Positions 26,527-35,860 of a stretch of DNA of 64,000 bases are shown here, piece after piece. The notes under the pieces were generated by a model. It worked only from the letters and a program-made list of their open reading frames with translations, did not search any database and was not told where the DNA came from. The DNA is taken from positions 1 through 64,000 of the forward strand of contig JAHDBN010000008.1 of the NCBI GenBank assembly GCA_020630335.1, given 5' to 3'. Made by a program: the position numbers and the translations under genes. Each line of letters opens with the position of its first letter. Position 1 is the stretch's first letter. This DNA comes from Bacteriovoracaceae bacterium (GTDB lineage Bacteria; Bdellovibrionota; Bacteriovoracia; Bacteriovoracales; Bacteriovoracaceae).

Positions 26527-27111
26527 ATGCATAAACGAATTCTTATTGGTCCCTTGCTAGAAACTCATCAAAAGTACTCTTTTGAATCTGAGGTTATATT
26601 TGTTGATGGTGGGTTGAATTTTAAAGATCAAGTGAGTGCTCCTAAGACTAGCAGTATTGGAGATGGTGATTCATCTGATAAAAAACCAGAAAACTTACTA
26701 TCAACTAATAAAGATCGATCTGATCTATATTATGCATTAAACAAGTCTTCAAAAGCTAAAACATATGAACTTTATGGCTTCTGGGGCAAAGACTTTGATC
26801 ATCACCTTTTTAACATTGGTGAAGCTTACCAATTTCTACATGAAAATTCCTCAATAGAGAAAATTGATTTTTTTTACAAAACAAAAAACATTCTCTCTAT
26901 CTATCAAAAAGGAAAGTTTCAGTTTGAGTTAAATTCTGAGTTCTCCTTAGGCTCTTTGATGGAAAACTTAATAGAGTTGGATGGAAACTTAACTTACCAA
27001 GGCACAATACGACTCATAGCTCTTAGTTCTCAAGGCCTTCATAATAAAGCAGCAGGTAAATTTAGTATTAAAGCAACTAAGCCTTTTCTACTTTTTTATA
27101 AAGATGAATAG
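26527..27111 (+). CDS. thiamine pyrophosphokinase-like protein
   Basis: The 194-residue protein has TPK-type motifs in order: VDGG (near 28), IGDGDSS (the DxDS metal site), DRSDLYYAL (the DKTD-E-AL segment) and GFWGKDFDHHLFNIGE (the GGRxDHxxxN segment). The C-terminal half is beta-rich, as in TPK. TPK transfers pyrophosphate from ATP to thiamine. The DHH in place of DH and a divergent N-terminus mean substrate identity is uncertain. It overlaps the convergent MFS gene by 35 bp. Confidence 0.65.
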   Translation: MHKRILIGPLLETHQKYSFESEVIFVDGGLNFKDQVSAPKTSSIGDGDSSDKKPENLLSTNKDRSDLYYALNKSSKAKTYELYGFWGKDFDHHLFNIGEAYQFLHENSSIEKIDFFYKTKNILSIYQKGKFQFELNSEFSLGSLMENLIELDGNLTYQGTIRLIALSSQGLHNKAAGKFSIKATKPFLLFYKDE

Positions 27112-28285
27112 ATAAAAATAAAAGAAGTGTAGAAAAACTAAGAAACGCAATTATTATCCAACTCGTTAGTTCCACTCCTATAAATTCGTAAAGATAAGCA
27201 AATAATGAAGGAGCAATTGCTGTAGAAATAACAACAATGCTAGCACCTACTCCACTTACTCTTCCTAAAAATTCATCTCCGAAAAGCTCTGCCATTAATG
27301 GCCCTCCAGTGGCGTTGGCCATTCCTACACTCATTCCAATAAAACAAAACATAATAATACAACTAAATGTTGAATCCCAAGTAATAAATATAAACATAGC
27401 AATGATAAGAGGAAGGTATTTGTAAGAAAAAATTCTAAATGATCCAAACTTATCTACTAAAAATCCTGTTAAAAATGTAAAGATTAATTGAGTAAGAGAA
27501 TAAAAAACAAACGAGCTGGCCCATAGAGATTCTTCCCAACCTTTAAAGTTGATCAAAAAATTATAATGAAAAAAAATCCCCGTCAAAATAAACCCAAGAG
27601 CTACATTTCCAACCAATAACATGTAGAGTTTATAATCCTTTAGAACTTCTTTATAAGTTTTATTTTGTCTAATCTCAGATACAACCACATTTTCATGATA
27701 AAAAATTTCTGCTTTAAAATTTCTAAGAAAATAAAATGTTATTGGAACTAAAATCAGAATAAAGCTTAATCCAACGGCTTTCGTTGCCCCTGAAAATCCC
27801 CAATTAGCTAAGAAAAACAAAACCAAAAGAGAAATTGTTCCTTCTCCAAGAGATTTCCCTATATTTTTAAATCCTAGTATCTTCCCTCTATTTCTTCCAA
27901 AGGACTTTGATATGGCAGTATCTCCGATCATAGGCAATGTTGATTGTCCTAATAATCTTATGAACATGTAGGATAAGAATAACCCAACAACGGAAGTAGA
28001 AATACTTAAAGAAAAAAAACTTAATAATACTCCTATTGAAACAATTAAAATTAGGGTTTTGATACTTTTTTTATCGATAAGACTACCAGATATTGGTAAA
28101 AACATTGAAGCTGCTAGAGTCGCAAACCCATATATACTCGCAATCTCTGAGATACTCAGATTAAATACTTTCGATATAGAAGTATTAAAAAGTGCTAAAC
28201 AATATGTCTGACCAAAACCAGAAAAAAAGCCTAAAGCTATAGTAAAAAAAATAAATTCCCAATGCTTGATAAAGACTTTTTTCAT
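27077..28285 (-). CDS. major facilitator superfamily transporter
   Basis: The 402-residue protein has about twelve membrane spans. The loop 2-3 motif reads GSLIDKKSIKTLI, an MFS motif A variant of GxxxDRxGRRxxL. An equivalent in the second half reads GFLVDKFGSFRIF. A related segment ISKSFGRNRGKILGFKNIGKSLGEG lies between. It resembles the monocarboxylate/oxalate-type MFS branch, but the substrate cannot be called. Its start lies only 21 bp from the divergent DUF1624 gene, and its 3' end overlaps the TPK-like gene. Confidence 0.85.
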   Translation of the reverse strand: MKKVFIKHWEFIFFTIALGFFSGFGQTYCLALFNTSISKVFNLSISEIASIYGFATLAASMFLPISGSLIDKKSIKTLILIVSIGVLLSFFSLSISTSVVGLFLSYMFIRLLGQSTLPMIGDTAISKSFGRNRGKILGFKNIGKSLGEGTISLLVLFFLANWGFSGATKAVGLSFILILVPITFYFLRNFKAEIFYHENVVVSEIRQNKTYKEVLKDYKLYMLLVGNVALGFILTGIFFHYNFLINFKGWEESLWASSFVFYSLTQLIFTFLTGFLVDKFGSFRIFSYKYLPLIIAMFIFITWDSTFSCIIMFCFIGMSVGMANATGGPLMAELFGDEFLGRVSGVGASIVVISTAIAPSLFAYLYEFIGVELTSWIIIAFLSFSTLLLFLSIHLYKKVEKA

Positions 28286-28306
28286 TTTATACTAAATTTA
28301 TAAGTT

Positions 28307-29041
28307 ATGAGTATTGTAAAAAAACTATTCTATGAATTCTATAGTCCTCTAAAGGATCACAGTCAAAGAATATTTTTTATAGATTTATTAAGGTTTTTGG
28401 CCATTATTCTTATGGTGATTTATCACACAGGTTATGATTTAAGTCTAGAAAGAGTAGTAAACATCAATATGAGAGCTCCTTTTTGGTATTATTTACCAAG
28501 AATTATTGTGCCTTTATTTTTATTCTCAAGTGGTATGAGTCTCAATCTCAATGCTAAATTCGAAGGTGTCTTAAAAAATTTCACAAAACTTAGGTTCAGA
28601 ATATTTAAGATTGCTTTCTTTGCGGCCTTAATCTCACTTGCAACTTATGTTTTATTTCCTAAATACTGGATTTTTTTTGGAACTCTTCATTGTATTGCTA
28701 GTTGCTCATTGATAGCTTCTCTTTTTTTAGGGAAAACACTTGCCCCACTAATTCTAGGCTTAATGATTCAACTCAATTATTTCTTAAATATTATCCCTTT
28801 CACTGATCCAATGGACTCAATTAAAATAAAATCTATGGATTATATTTCTTTGTATCCTTGGCTTGGAGTTTTTTTGATTGGAATGGGCCTTTCAAGCTAT
28901 TTAATTAAGTTCTTTTCAGCAATTAGTTGCCCCGATTCTTTAAGATGGATTAGCTATATTTCTCAAAAATCCCTACCTATCTATTTATTGCATCAAATTT
29001 TTATCTATAGCATTGTTCTAGGTTTATCTAAAGTCATTTAA
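28307..29041 (+). CDS. DUF1624 membrane acyltransferase-like protein
   Basis: The 244-residue protein has about seven membrane spans. Its N-terminus reads RIFFIDLLRFLAIILMVIYHTGYDL, the DUF1624/HGSNAT signature with the Asp and His thought to matter for transmembrane acetyl transfer. The C-terminus YISQKSLPIYLLHQ resembles acyltransferase-3 proteins. It probably acylates a sugar or envelope glycan at the inner membrane. No ribosome site is seen. The ccsB-like gene starts 38 bp downstream behind its own likely promoter. Confidence 0.72.
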   Translation: MSIVKKLFYEFYSPLKDHSQRIFFIDLLRFLAIILMVIYHTGYDLSLERVVNINMRAPFWYYLPRIIVPLFLFSSGMSLNLNAKFEGVLKNFTKLRFRIFKIAFFAALISLATYVLFPKYWIFFGTLHCIASCSLIASLFLGKTLAPLILGLMIQLNYFLNIIPFTDPMDSIKIKSMDYISLYPWLGVFLIGMGLSSYLIKFFSAISCPDSLRWISYISQKSLPIYLLHQIFIYSIVLGLSKVI

Positions 29042-29070
29042 TTGCTTCAAGGTCTTTATACCAGTAAGAT
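29042..29070 (+). promoter_or_regulatory. candidate promoter of ccsB-ccsA
   Basis: TTGCTT (29042-29047), a 17-base spacer and TAAGAT (29065-29070) predict a start at about 29077, three bases before the GTG of the ccsB-like gene. No ribosome site is visible there. Confidence 0.35.
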
Positions 29071-29079
29071 GTTAGTTAA

Positions 29080-30678
29080 GTGGAATTCATTAAAAAAATT
29101 GAAAAGTTCATTGGTGAAGTTAAATTTGCCGTTATTATCATCCTCATCTTTGCGGCCTATTTAACTTATGGAACTTTTCAAGAAAGTTATCATGGGGCTG
29201 AGTATGCTGGAAGACATGTTTATAAGTCTATTCCATTCATGCTGCTTCAATTTTTAATGTTTCTTAGTATTTTCACAGCAACTTTATTTAGAATGCCTTT
29301 TAAGAAAAGGCTTTATGGTTTTTATACCTTACACCTAGGACTTTTATTACTTTTTATAGGTTCTTTTGTTTCTTATTACGCTGGAATTGATTCTAGTATT
29401 ACTCTTGAACCAAATACTCCAGCTCAATATGTTGTCTCTCAAGAAGATGAACTTTTTTTTAAAACTCCACTAATCGAAGAGACTATTCCTTTACCTGCAG
29501 TATATAAAGCCACTGATATAAACCAAACTATTGGAAATATTAAAATACAAACCTACCTACCTTATGCTGATGAGACTTTGGAATGGAAAGATAGTATCAA
29601 GACAAGTAGGTATCACTCTTCTACTTATCAACTCTTTAATGACATGCTGAGTGAGGAGCTTACCTTTTCTCTTCATGATAAAGCAGATTTTGAAAGCTCT
29701 AAATCCCTAGGTCCACTAAATATTCATTACTTACCTGTTGGTTTTGCAAAATGCTTCAAAGCTAATCAAGCGGATCATTTAATTTGGGATTCACTAAATC
29801 AAGTCTGTCTTGAAAATATTTCTTTTGAAGAAAAAACAACTCCAACAGGATTGAAAATTTTAAGAGCAAAAAACTCCGAACAAGAAGAAATTTTTGTTCC
29901 AAAGCTCTCCCCTCTTCCGGTTTATATTGATCAAGATCAAAAATTAAAAGTAAAAGAAATTTCACCTTTAAGGCTTTTCTCTAGGAATATGTTTAAAGAC
30001 AAGCCTCATTTATTTTTATTTGGGAGATCTGTTTCTTATTTTGATCAAAGTGATGAGTTATGGATGACAAAAGAGTTAAATCAAATCATCGAGCTTCCTT
30101 GGATGGGCTTTCAGGTAAAACTACTTACTCATCATGATAAGAAATATCCTATTTTAAAACCTATTCCAGTGACGCCAATCCAGGATACAAATGAGCTTAT
30201 CAAAGGAAAGCAAAGAGCAATTAAGGTTAGCGTTCAGACAAAAGCTGGAGAGAAAGAATTTTTTGTAAAACGAGGAACTCCTCTCAAACCAGTGATTGAT
30301 GGGAAAGAATATTATTTTTCTTTAAGAAACCAAGCTCACAAACTTCCTTATCAAATCACGCTTGATCGATTCAAGATGAATGTAGATCCTGGGACTAACA
30401 AACCAGCATCTTATGAGAGTTTTGTTACAGTTTTTGATGGTGGATCTAGTAAGCATCATATCTTTATGAACAACCCTTTAAAATATGAAGGACTTACATT
30501 TTATCAATCTTCTTATTTTCAAGATCCAAAAACCGGTCAATACGGCTCAATACTCACAGTTAATTATGATCCAGGAAGATGGCTTAAATATTTAGGTTCA
30601 TTACTTTTAGTACTTGGTTCGTTTTATCACTTCGTTTTAAGACGTAAGATTATTTCTTTAAGAAAGGCCTCTTTATGA
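29080..30678 (+). CDS. ResB/CcsB-like cytochrome c biogenesis protein
   Basis: The 532-residue protein has three N-terminal membrane spans (about 17-35, 50-67, 80-100). A large periplasmic domain follows, with a last span near 505-520, which is the ResB/Ccs1 layout. Diagnostic segments include AAYLTYGTFQES near the start and late in the protein FVTVFDGGSSKHHIFMNNPLKYEGLTFYQSSYFQD, close to the ResB pattern of a peptide-bound periplasmic strand. With CcsA it forms System II heme export and ligation to CxxCH apocytochromes. GTG start; overlaps ccsA by 4 bp. Confidence 0.85.
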   Translation: MEFIKKIEKFIGEVKFAVIIILIFAAYLTYGTFQESYHGAEYAGRHVYKSIPFMLLQFLMFLSIFTATLFRMPFKKRLYGFYTLHLGLLLLFIGSFVSYYAGIDSSITLEPNTPAQYVVSQEDELFFKTPLIEETIPLPAVYKATDINQTIGNIKIQTYLPYADETLEWKDSIKTSRYHSSTYQLFNDMLSEELTFSLHDKADFESSKSLGPLNIHYLPVGFAKCFKANQADHLIWDSLNQVCLENISFEEKTTPTGLKILRAKNSEQEEIFVPKLSPLPVYIDQDQKLKVKEISPLRLFSRNMFKDKPHLFLFGRSVSYFDQSDELWMTKELNQIIELPWMGFQVKLLTHHDKKYPILKPIPVTPIQDTNELIKGKQRAIKVSVQTKAGEKEFFVKRGTPLKPVIDGKEYYFSLRNQAHKLPYQITLDRFKMNVDPGTNKPASYESFVTVFDGGSSKHHIFMNNPLKYEGLTFYQSSYFQDPKTGQYGSILTVNYDPGRWLKYLGSLLLVLGSFYHFVLRRKIISLRKASL

Positions 30679-32141
30679 ACAAATTTTTCTTTTTATTTAT
30701 TAGCATTGTTTTAAGCAATATCGGTTTTTCCAGCTCCACTTGCGATCAAAATATAGAAACCATCCCAGTCCAAGCAGATGGAAGAATTAAACCTTTTTCA
30801 GTTTTGTCTGTAGAAGTATTTAAATTCATTACTCCTGAAAAAAAACCTTTTGGCTTTTCAAAAGCTAAAGCGCTTTGTCTTTTAAGTAATGAGTTTTATG
30901 ATCCGAAAGACTTAGATCTTCCAATTAAAATTGAACATGTAAAAGCAAGAAAACTTCTTGAGATTGATCAGAATAAAACCTCTATGAACTTCTCTGATCT
31001 TGAAGGCTATTCTATGGAAATTAGAGCTGCCATGATGAAGATCAAAGAAAATAATAGTTATAAAAAAGAACTTCAAAAAATTTCTAGTAGAATAAATTAC
31101 GTCAATGCTATAAAAAAAGGAAAGCTCTTTAGCCTCTATGATAAAAGTTCTACATGGAGAGGCCTTGATTCTTTATCACTAAATGAGTTTAACTCTTTAT
31201 TTCAAGTAAGTGATCATCAAAAAAAACTGGGGAATACTTATATGTTTGAGCATTACTTGTTTAAGTATCATCCCTTTGGCATTGCGATTATCTTTATTTT
31301 ACTTTCTATTTTTTCTCTTTCTATTTTCAAAAAGAATGCACTTGGCATGAGCTTTGCTGTTATTGCTTTAATCATTCAAGTTTTAGCAATTGCTGTGAGA
31401 GTTTATGTTTCTGGTAGAGCACCAATTACCAATATGTATGAAACAGTGATGTTTTCAGGTTTTGGAGCAGCACTCATTGCTTATGTATTAACACTTTTCA
31501 AAAAAGAAAAAATCTTTTTAATCGCAGGTTTGGGCTATAATGTTTTATGCCTATTCATGATGATCTTTGCTAATAATATGCTTAACCCCGCCATTAAAAA
31601 TCTTGAACCAGTGTTAAGAGATAATTTTTGGTTAAGTACTCATGTAACTTGTGTGATTTTATCCTATGCCGCTTTAGCTATTAGCTGGATACTTGCCAAC
31701 ATCTACATTGTTAAAACTAGTCTTGGCAAAGGAGTGGATAAGCCGAAGCATCAAGTAAAAGTGATCTATACATGTGTTCAGATTGGAGTGGTTTTGCTCG
31801 CAGCTGGTGTTATCTTAGGTGGAGTTTGGGCCGATTATTCTTGGGGGAGGTTCTGGGGTTGGGATCCAAAAGAAACTTGGAGTTTAATTGCACTGTTAAT
31901 TTACATGGCCATTCTTCACGGAAAATATACGTCTTGGATTAATGATAAAAATTTTATCCCACTCATTGCAGCGGCTTTTTTATCAGTCATTATGGCATGG
32001 TTTGGGGTAAATTATATTTTAGCTTCTGGGCTTCATTCTTATGGTTTTAGTGAGGGTGGTGCAATTTTTATTGGATCAGTCTTTTTAGCACAGATGAGCA
32101 TACTTGCCTTGCACTTTTTTCCAAAGAACAGAAAAGTTTAA
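30675..32141 (+). CDS. ccsA: cytochrome c assembly protein CcsA/ResC
   Basis: The 488-residue protein starts with an N-terminal signal or anchor and a periplasmic region. Eight membrane spans follow (about 205-480). The heme-handling WWD segment reads WGRFWGWDPKETWSLIALLIYM. Conserved histidines lie in STHVTCVILSYAA and GLHSYGF, and the motif SGRAPITNMYETV is typical of CcsA/NrfE. It presents heme to apocytochromes together with the ResB-like partner, which it overlaps by 4 bp (ATGA). The several CxxCH proteins in this window are its likely clients. Confidence 0.92.
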   Translation: MNKFFFLFISIVLSNIGFSSSTCDQNIETIPVQADGRIKPFSVLSVEVFKFITPEKKPFGFSKAKALCLLSNEFYDPKDLDLPIKIEHVKARKLLEIDQNKTSMNFSDLEGYSMEIRAAMMKIKENNSYKKELQKISSRINYVNAIKKGKLFSLYDKSSTWRGLDSLSLNEFNSLFQVSDHQKKLGNTYMFEHYLFKYHPFGIAIIFILLSIFSLSIFKKNALGMSFAVIALIIQVLAIAVRVYVSGRAPITNMYETVMFSGFGAALIAYVLTLFKKEKIFLIAGLGYNVLCLFMMIFANNMLNPAIKNLEPVLRDNFWLSTHVTCVILSYAALAISWILANIYIVKTSLGKGVDKPKHQVKVIYTCVQIGVVLLAAGVILGGVWADYSWGRFWGWDPKETWSLIALLIYMAILHGKYTSWINDKNFIPLIAAAFLSVIMAWFGVNYILASGLHSYGFSEGGAIFIGSVFLAQMSILALHFFPKNRKV

Positions 32142-32143
32142 GA

Positions 32144-32177
32144 AAATTAGATATTACTGTTTAGTAATATCTAATTT
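32144..32177 (+). terminator. terminator after ccsA
   Basis: AAATTAGATATTACT (32144-32158) and AGTAATATCTAATTT (32163-32177) form a perfect 15-bp stem with a 4-base loop, followed by CATTTTA. It sits between convergent genes and is likely bidirectional. Confidence 0.75.
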
Positions 32178-32189
32178 CATTTTACTTGC

Positions 32190-32876
32190 CTAGATCTCTT
32201 CTATTACTCTTCCCTTGTGATCTAAAAATAAATCAGGATGATACTTCAAAATACTTGATCCTATAGTTCCACTGACTCCTGTATCGATCTCAAAGTTTTC
32301 ATAACCTAGTTCGATATTCTGAACAACACCTTTGATCTTATACTCCAAATGTACAACTAAGCTCATAGCATCCATGAGTGATCTTCTATGAAGCTCCACC
32401 CCTTTTTCAGTTAAATGAATCACACAAGCTTGAAACGTTCCTGCTTGTCCTGCTTTGTGCTCGCAAAAAGATTTTTCTTTATCTATTTCATCAAAAGAGT
32501 TCTCGAGCTTTAAATATGAAAAGCTATATGGTGCTCCCACTATTAATGGATTCTGAGAGAGTTTTAGTAAAGACGGCCTAATATGTTCTAGCATTAACTT
32601 ATCATACTTAGGCCTTAATAATACTCTAATCGTTGCCTTTGGCTTACATCGAGGATGAATCCAACGACAATGATCTTTTGACTCATGATAAGAAAACAAT
32701 GGTTTTTTTGTATTCTCATCAATTGCGATTTCTAAGCTTTTAGGAACAGCATAAAAAAGATCTAAATCTTTATGATCTGGATAAATTGTTAGCATAGTAT
32801 TACTAGCAGCACTGGCATCAAGTACAGGCAAAGAAAAACTAAGACTACTAAAAAGTAAGACGATAATTTTTATCAT
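32190..32876 (-). CDS. exported protein, paralogue of the first gene of its operon
   Basis: The 228-residue protein has a signal peptide (about 1-22). The ATG at 32876 shares one base with the preceding stop (TAATG), has AGGAG about 6 bases upstream, and replaces a longer in-frame start at 32903. Residues after the leader, TIYPDHKDLDLFYAVPKSLE, match TLYPDHQNKNLFYFYADSSE of the operon's first gene (33979-34950), so the two share a domain. Several cysteines (CRWIHPRC, FCEHKAG) may form disulfides. No known family is recognised. Confidence 0.7.
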   Translation of the reverse strand: MIKIIVLLFSSLSFSLPVLDASAASNTMLTIYPDHKDLDLFYAVPKSLEIAIDENTKKPLFSYHESKDHCRWIHPRCKPKATIRVLLRPKYDKLMLEHIRPSLLKLSQNPLIVGAPYSFSYLKLENSFDEIDKEKSFCEHKAGQAGTFQACVIHLTEKGVELHRRSLMDAMSLVVHLEYKIKGVVQNIELGYENFEIDTGVSGTIGSSILKYHPDLFLDHKGRVIEEI

Positions 32877-33163
32877 TAATTTCTCCTTTTTGTGACTGAA
32901 CACTGGGAATTAAAACAATCAATTCTATAGAAGTGATCCAAAGAAAAAACCTGCTCTTGTGAGACTTCTCGCATCATCGCATTGAGTACAATTAATTGTG
33001 CTAGATCAAGTTGATCCATTTTTTTGATCTCATCTAATTTCATGATCTCTTGCTTTGATGTTTCTAATTCAATTTCAACATCTTGTTTCTCAGAGTTTCT
33101 TTTTACTTGAGTTTCATTACAAGAAAAAAATATGAATAAAAATATGAATATTACTCTCTTCAT
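32876..33163 (-). CDS. small lipoprotein
   Basis: The 95-residue precursor has a leader ending in a lipobox-like FFSC (Cys15), then an acidic helical region (EKQDVEIELETSKQEIMKLDEI) and two C-terminal cysteines (DCFNSQC). It overlaps the preceding gene by 4 bp (ATGA) and the following gene by one base. It is part of a four-gene translationally coupled operon and probably anchors or assists the exported partners. Function unknown. Confidence 0.68.
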   Translation of the reverse strand: MKRVIFIFLFIFFSCNETQVKRNSEKQDVEIELETSKQEIMKLDEIKKMDQLDLAQLIVLNAMMREVSQEQVFSLDHFYRIDCFNSQCSVTKRRN

Positions 33164-33978
33164 TTAATCTCCTTATAGCTTATAACTTTAGTAACGATGT
33201 TAATTTTTGCTTTTTTATTCTCAAGCTTAATGGTTTGCCCTTTTATCTCTTTGACTGATCTGTTTTCATATAATTTAGTTAATAAAAGTTCTTTAAAACT
33301 ACTCACACTCTGACTCATGTCCTGCATCACGCAGCCATACAAAAGATTATCTCTCAAACTTTCATAAGTGCTATTAAACTTAAATTCTTTTTGCTCTAAG
33401 GAATGTAACTGTTTAAAGTAATTCTTAAGAACTGAATATGTTGAATTCCCATTAGAAAAGAGTTTTCTACATACTTTATTTCCAAGACTTACCTCTTCTA
33501 CTATCTCATTTTTTTTCATAGAAACTTCGAATTCATCTTCTATTAAAACTAACTTTTCTTCTCCGAGTAAACTCTCCCTGATTTTCAAAAAATTCTTTTG
33601 ATCTAAATCAACTTGCAAGTAAAAATACACTCCATGCATTGAGTTTCGAAGCTGAACGCTTACATTCTTTTTTAAAGGTAGTATTCTTAAACTTATAACA
33701 TCTTTACTTTTAATGGTTCTAAGATTTCTAAATTCATAATCCCTATACCTCTTTTTTAGATTATTCAGATCAACATCTTTTTCAACCTCATCAGAAGAAT
33801 AATTCGAATCAATAATAAGTGTTCCCCAATCATCCTCACTCTCTTTCAACTCAACCAAAGAAACTTTTAACTCTAGCTTTGGAACAAAGAAAACTTTTTT
33901 TTCATACTCATCAACCCAATGATGAATGTCTTGTCCCCAAGCGCTACAAACTATAAAAATTAAAATTAAAAACTTCAT
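33160..33978 (-). CDS. exported protein of unknown function
   Basis: The 272-residue protein has a signal peptide (about 1-15, ending AWGQ). The mature part alternates short strands and Lys/Glu-rich helices, with two cysteines (VCRKLF, GCVMQD). No family is recognised. Its ATG begins one base after the stop of the 323-residue gene, and its end overlaps the lipoprotein gene by 4 bp, so all four genes are expressed together. Confidence 0.68.
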   Translation of the reverse strand: MKFLILIFIVCSAWGQDIHHWVDEYEKKVFFVPKLELKVSLVELKESEDDWGTLIIDSNYSSDEVEKDVDLNNLKKRYRDYEFRNLRTIKSKDVISLRILPLKKNVSVQLRNSMHGVYFYLQVDLDQKNFLKIRESLLGEEKLVLIEDEFEVSMKKNEIVEEVSLGNKVCRKLFSNGNSTYSVLKNYFKQLHSLEQKEFKFNSTYESLRDNLLYGCVMQDMSQSVSSFKELLLTKLYENRSVKEIKGQTIKLENKKAKINIVTKVISYKEIK

Positions 33979-34950
33979 TTACTCTCCTTTAATATATTTA
34001 ACTAATGTGTCGTAATTTTCTTGAATAGATTCCATTCCAAGTAATAAACAATGCTTTTTTTCGAGATTTACTCTCTCTGATAGATAGAAATCAATATCTG
34101 CAACACTTTTGTAACTTTCGTATTTCATCTTAAACTTCATGCCTAAGAAACTTTTACCTTTAGATTTACTACTTCCATTAATAAGCTCAGTGACAGGAGT
34201 AAGAAACTCTTTTATTAGCATCTCGGCCATTTTCCGAATATAAGCTTGATCGTTCTCATCGCCTCCGTTTCTGGTGATTTTTACAATGCCTTTTTTGATA
34301 AGTTTTTTTACTACACCCTTAAGATCTAGCCCAATTATCCATATCTTGCCTTTAAAACTTGCCTGTAATTCTTTATAAGACTCCCTCCAATCAATACTTA
34401 TATGAGCATCTAAATGATCAGATAAACCAGAAACGGTGATACACTGATTTAATGAAAATGGGTTTGAGCCTCTTAAGCTTTCAGAAAAAAGTTTTGCTCC
34501 CCTTGAAGTCAGTTCTCCTGAAAAACCTGTCTCGCCTCCAATAGGTGCTCCTTTGTCGGCGTGTTTGAAATTTGCAAATAAGTTAGAACCTTCAACTGAA
34601 ACTCCTGCTTCTAGTGAATTTTCTAATATAGGCATATGAGTAAGAGTGGCATTCGGGTAATTTACTCTAAAATCCTTTATGGCCAATTTCATTTCCTCGG
34701 AAATACTTAATTTAAAAGCACCATGAACAAAACCACCTTCTGAGTCATAGACCAAAGAAAACTTAGGATATCCATGCTTATCAAGCGAAATTTCTGAGCT
34801 GTCAGCATAAAAATAGAATAAATTTTTGTTCTGATGATCAGGGTATAAAGTTAAAAGCTTGTTGATTTTAATACCCTTTCCCTGAGAGAGAATCGGTCTT
34901 GCTATACTAAATTGCATGTAAAATAAACTAAAAATTAAAAATACTTTCAA
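33979..34950 (-). CDS. exported protein with YPDH-type domain, operon head
   Basis: The 323-residue protein has a signal peptide (about 1-17). A segment LLTLYPDHQNKNLFYFYADSSEISLD is shared with the last gene of the same operon (32190-32876), where it reads TIYPDHKDLDLFYAVPKSLEIAID. A probably helical middle (IWIGLDLKGVVKKLIKKGIV type) and KKHCLLLGMESI near the end complete it. I do not recognise a family. Leader peptides in all four genes point to an envelope or secreted complex. Confidence 0.7.
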   Translation of the reverse strand: MKVFLIFSLFYMQFSIARPILSQGKGIKINKLLTLYPDHQNKNLFYFYADSSEISLDKHGYPKFSLVYDSEGGFVHGAFKLSISEEMKLAIKDFRVNYPNATLTHMPILENSLEAGVSVEGSNLFANFKHADKGAPIGGETGFSGELTSRGAKLFSESLRGSNPFSLNQCITVSGLSDHLDAHISIDWRESYKELQASFKGKIWIIGLDLKGVVKKLIKKGIVKITRNGGDENDQAYIRKMAEMLIKEFLTPVTELINGSSKSKGKSFLGMKFKMKYESYKSVADIDFYLSERVNLEKKHCLLLGMESIQENYDTLVKYIKGE

Positions 34951-35047
34951 TAGATCTCCTTTTTTGAAAATTAGGAGTTCATCATCTAAGAAGTCAAAGA
35001 AGAACTATACAAAAAAAATGATTTGTTCTGAAAAAGAAACAAGAGCT

Positions 35048-35776
35048 TTAAGTTTGTTTAGTTTCACAAAAAGAAAACACACAACCATCTTTAAAATTTG
35101 TATGCACCTTAATGGATTCAATTTGAATTTTATCTTTAATCTCTTTATTTAGGATTGAAAAATTTGATAAAAAATCATTATCAAGTATTTCTATATGATC
35201 TAATTCAACATCAAAGAAATGAAAATATTTTTGATATAAAGGGAAAATGGCCTTGAAAATTGCTTCTTTGCTTGAGAAAATAAGAGCTTGATATTCTTGT
35301 TCATCCAAAGACATATTATTCATCTGATTTTCTTGATTACTCATAAATTGCTTAGATATTTGATCTTTAAATCTTTCAACATACTCTACATCTACTCCAA
35401 GTGAAGTTGAAGAATCAGAAGTAGCGACAAAAAAAGTATATTCTCCTGAAGTTTTCAAGCGCGCATGAGAGATAGAGCCACAGTAATTTTTAGGCCAAGA
35501 ACATTCCTTCGTTTCTAATCTTTCTAAATTGATATCTTTTTCTTCACATCCAAGTTTTAGTAGAAGATTCTTTGCTATCTCTCTTCCTTTTAAAAATTCT
35601 TTTTGTCTATTTTCAGACCAGCCTGAAAGCTCAGAGGCAAGATAATCATCTAATGAGAAATTATAAGTAAAAAGTTTATCTATACTTAAATTTTCAAATT
35701 CTTCTTTATTAAATTTTTTATAAGTAGATACTAAGCTCACGAGTCTAAGATACTTAAAAGTGCTAATTAATTCCAC
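35048..35776 (-). CDS. 4'-phosphopantetheinyl transferase (Sfp/EntD type)
   Basis: The 242-residue protein carries both PPTase signatures: SLGVDVEYVERF (metal-binding Asp and Glu) and IFSSKEAIFKAIFPLYQKYF (the WSxKEAxxKA motif, Phe for Trp). WPKNYCGSISHAR matches the upstream PxGxPxxSxSHxxG region. It would transfer phosphopantetheine from CoA to a carrier protein. No polyketide or peptide synthase lies in this window, so the client is elsewhere. The start is GTG immediately after AGGA, an unusually tight spacing, so the exact start is uncertain. Confidence 0.82.
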   Translation of the reverse strand: MELISTFKYLRLVSLVSTYKKFNKEEFENLSIDKLFTYNFSLDDYLASELSGWSENRQKEFLKGREIAKNLLLKLGCEEKDINLERLETKECSWPKNYCGSISHARLKTSGEYTFFVATSDSSTSLGVDVEYVERFKDQISKQFMSNQENQMNNMSLDEQEYQALIFSSKEAIFKAIFPLYQKYFHFFDVELDHIEILDNDFLSNFSILNKEIKDKIQIESIKVHTNFKDGCVFSFCETKQT

Positions 35777-35848
35777 TCCTGATTCCCGAGAGAAATATTC
35801 TATTATTGGAGATATTTTCTCCGAATTACCTCTAAATAAAAATAGTTA

Positions 35849-35854
35849 TATACT
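35849..35854 (+). promoter_or_regulatory. -10 element for a leaderless cytochrome c lipoprotein mRNA
   Basis: TATACT (5 of 6 to consensus) occupies -12 to -7 of the ATG at 35861, predicting initiation at the start codon. No ribosome site is present. A weak TTACCT lies at the -35 position with a 17-base spacer. Confidence 0.5.
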
Positions 35855-35860
35855 AAAGAA

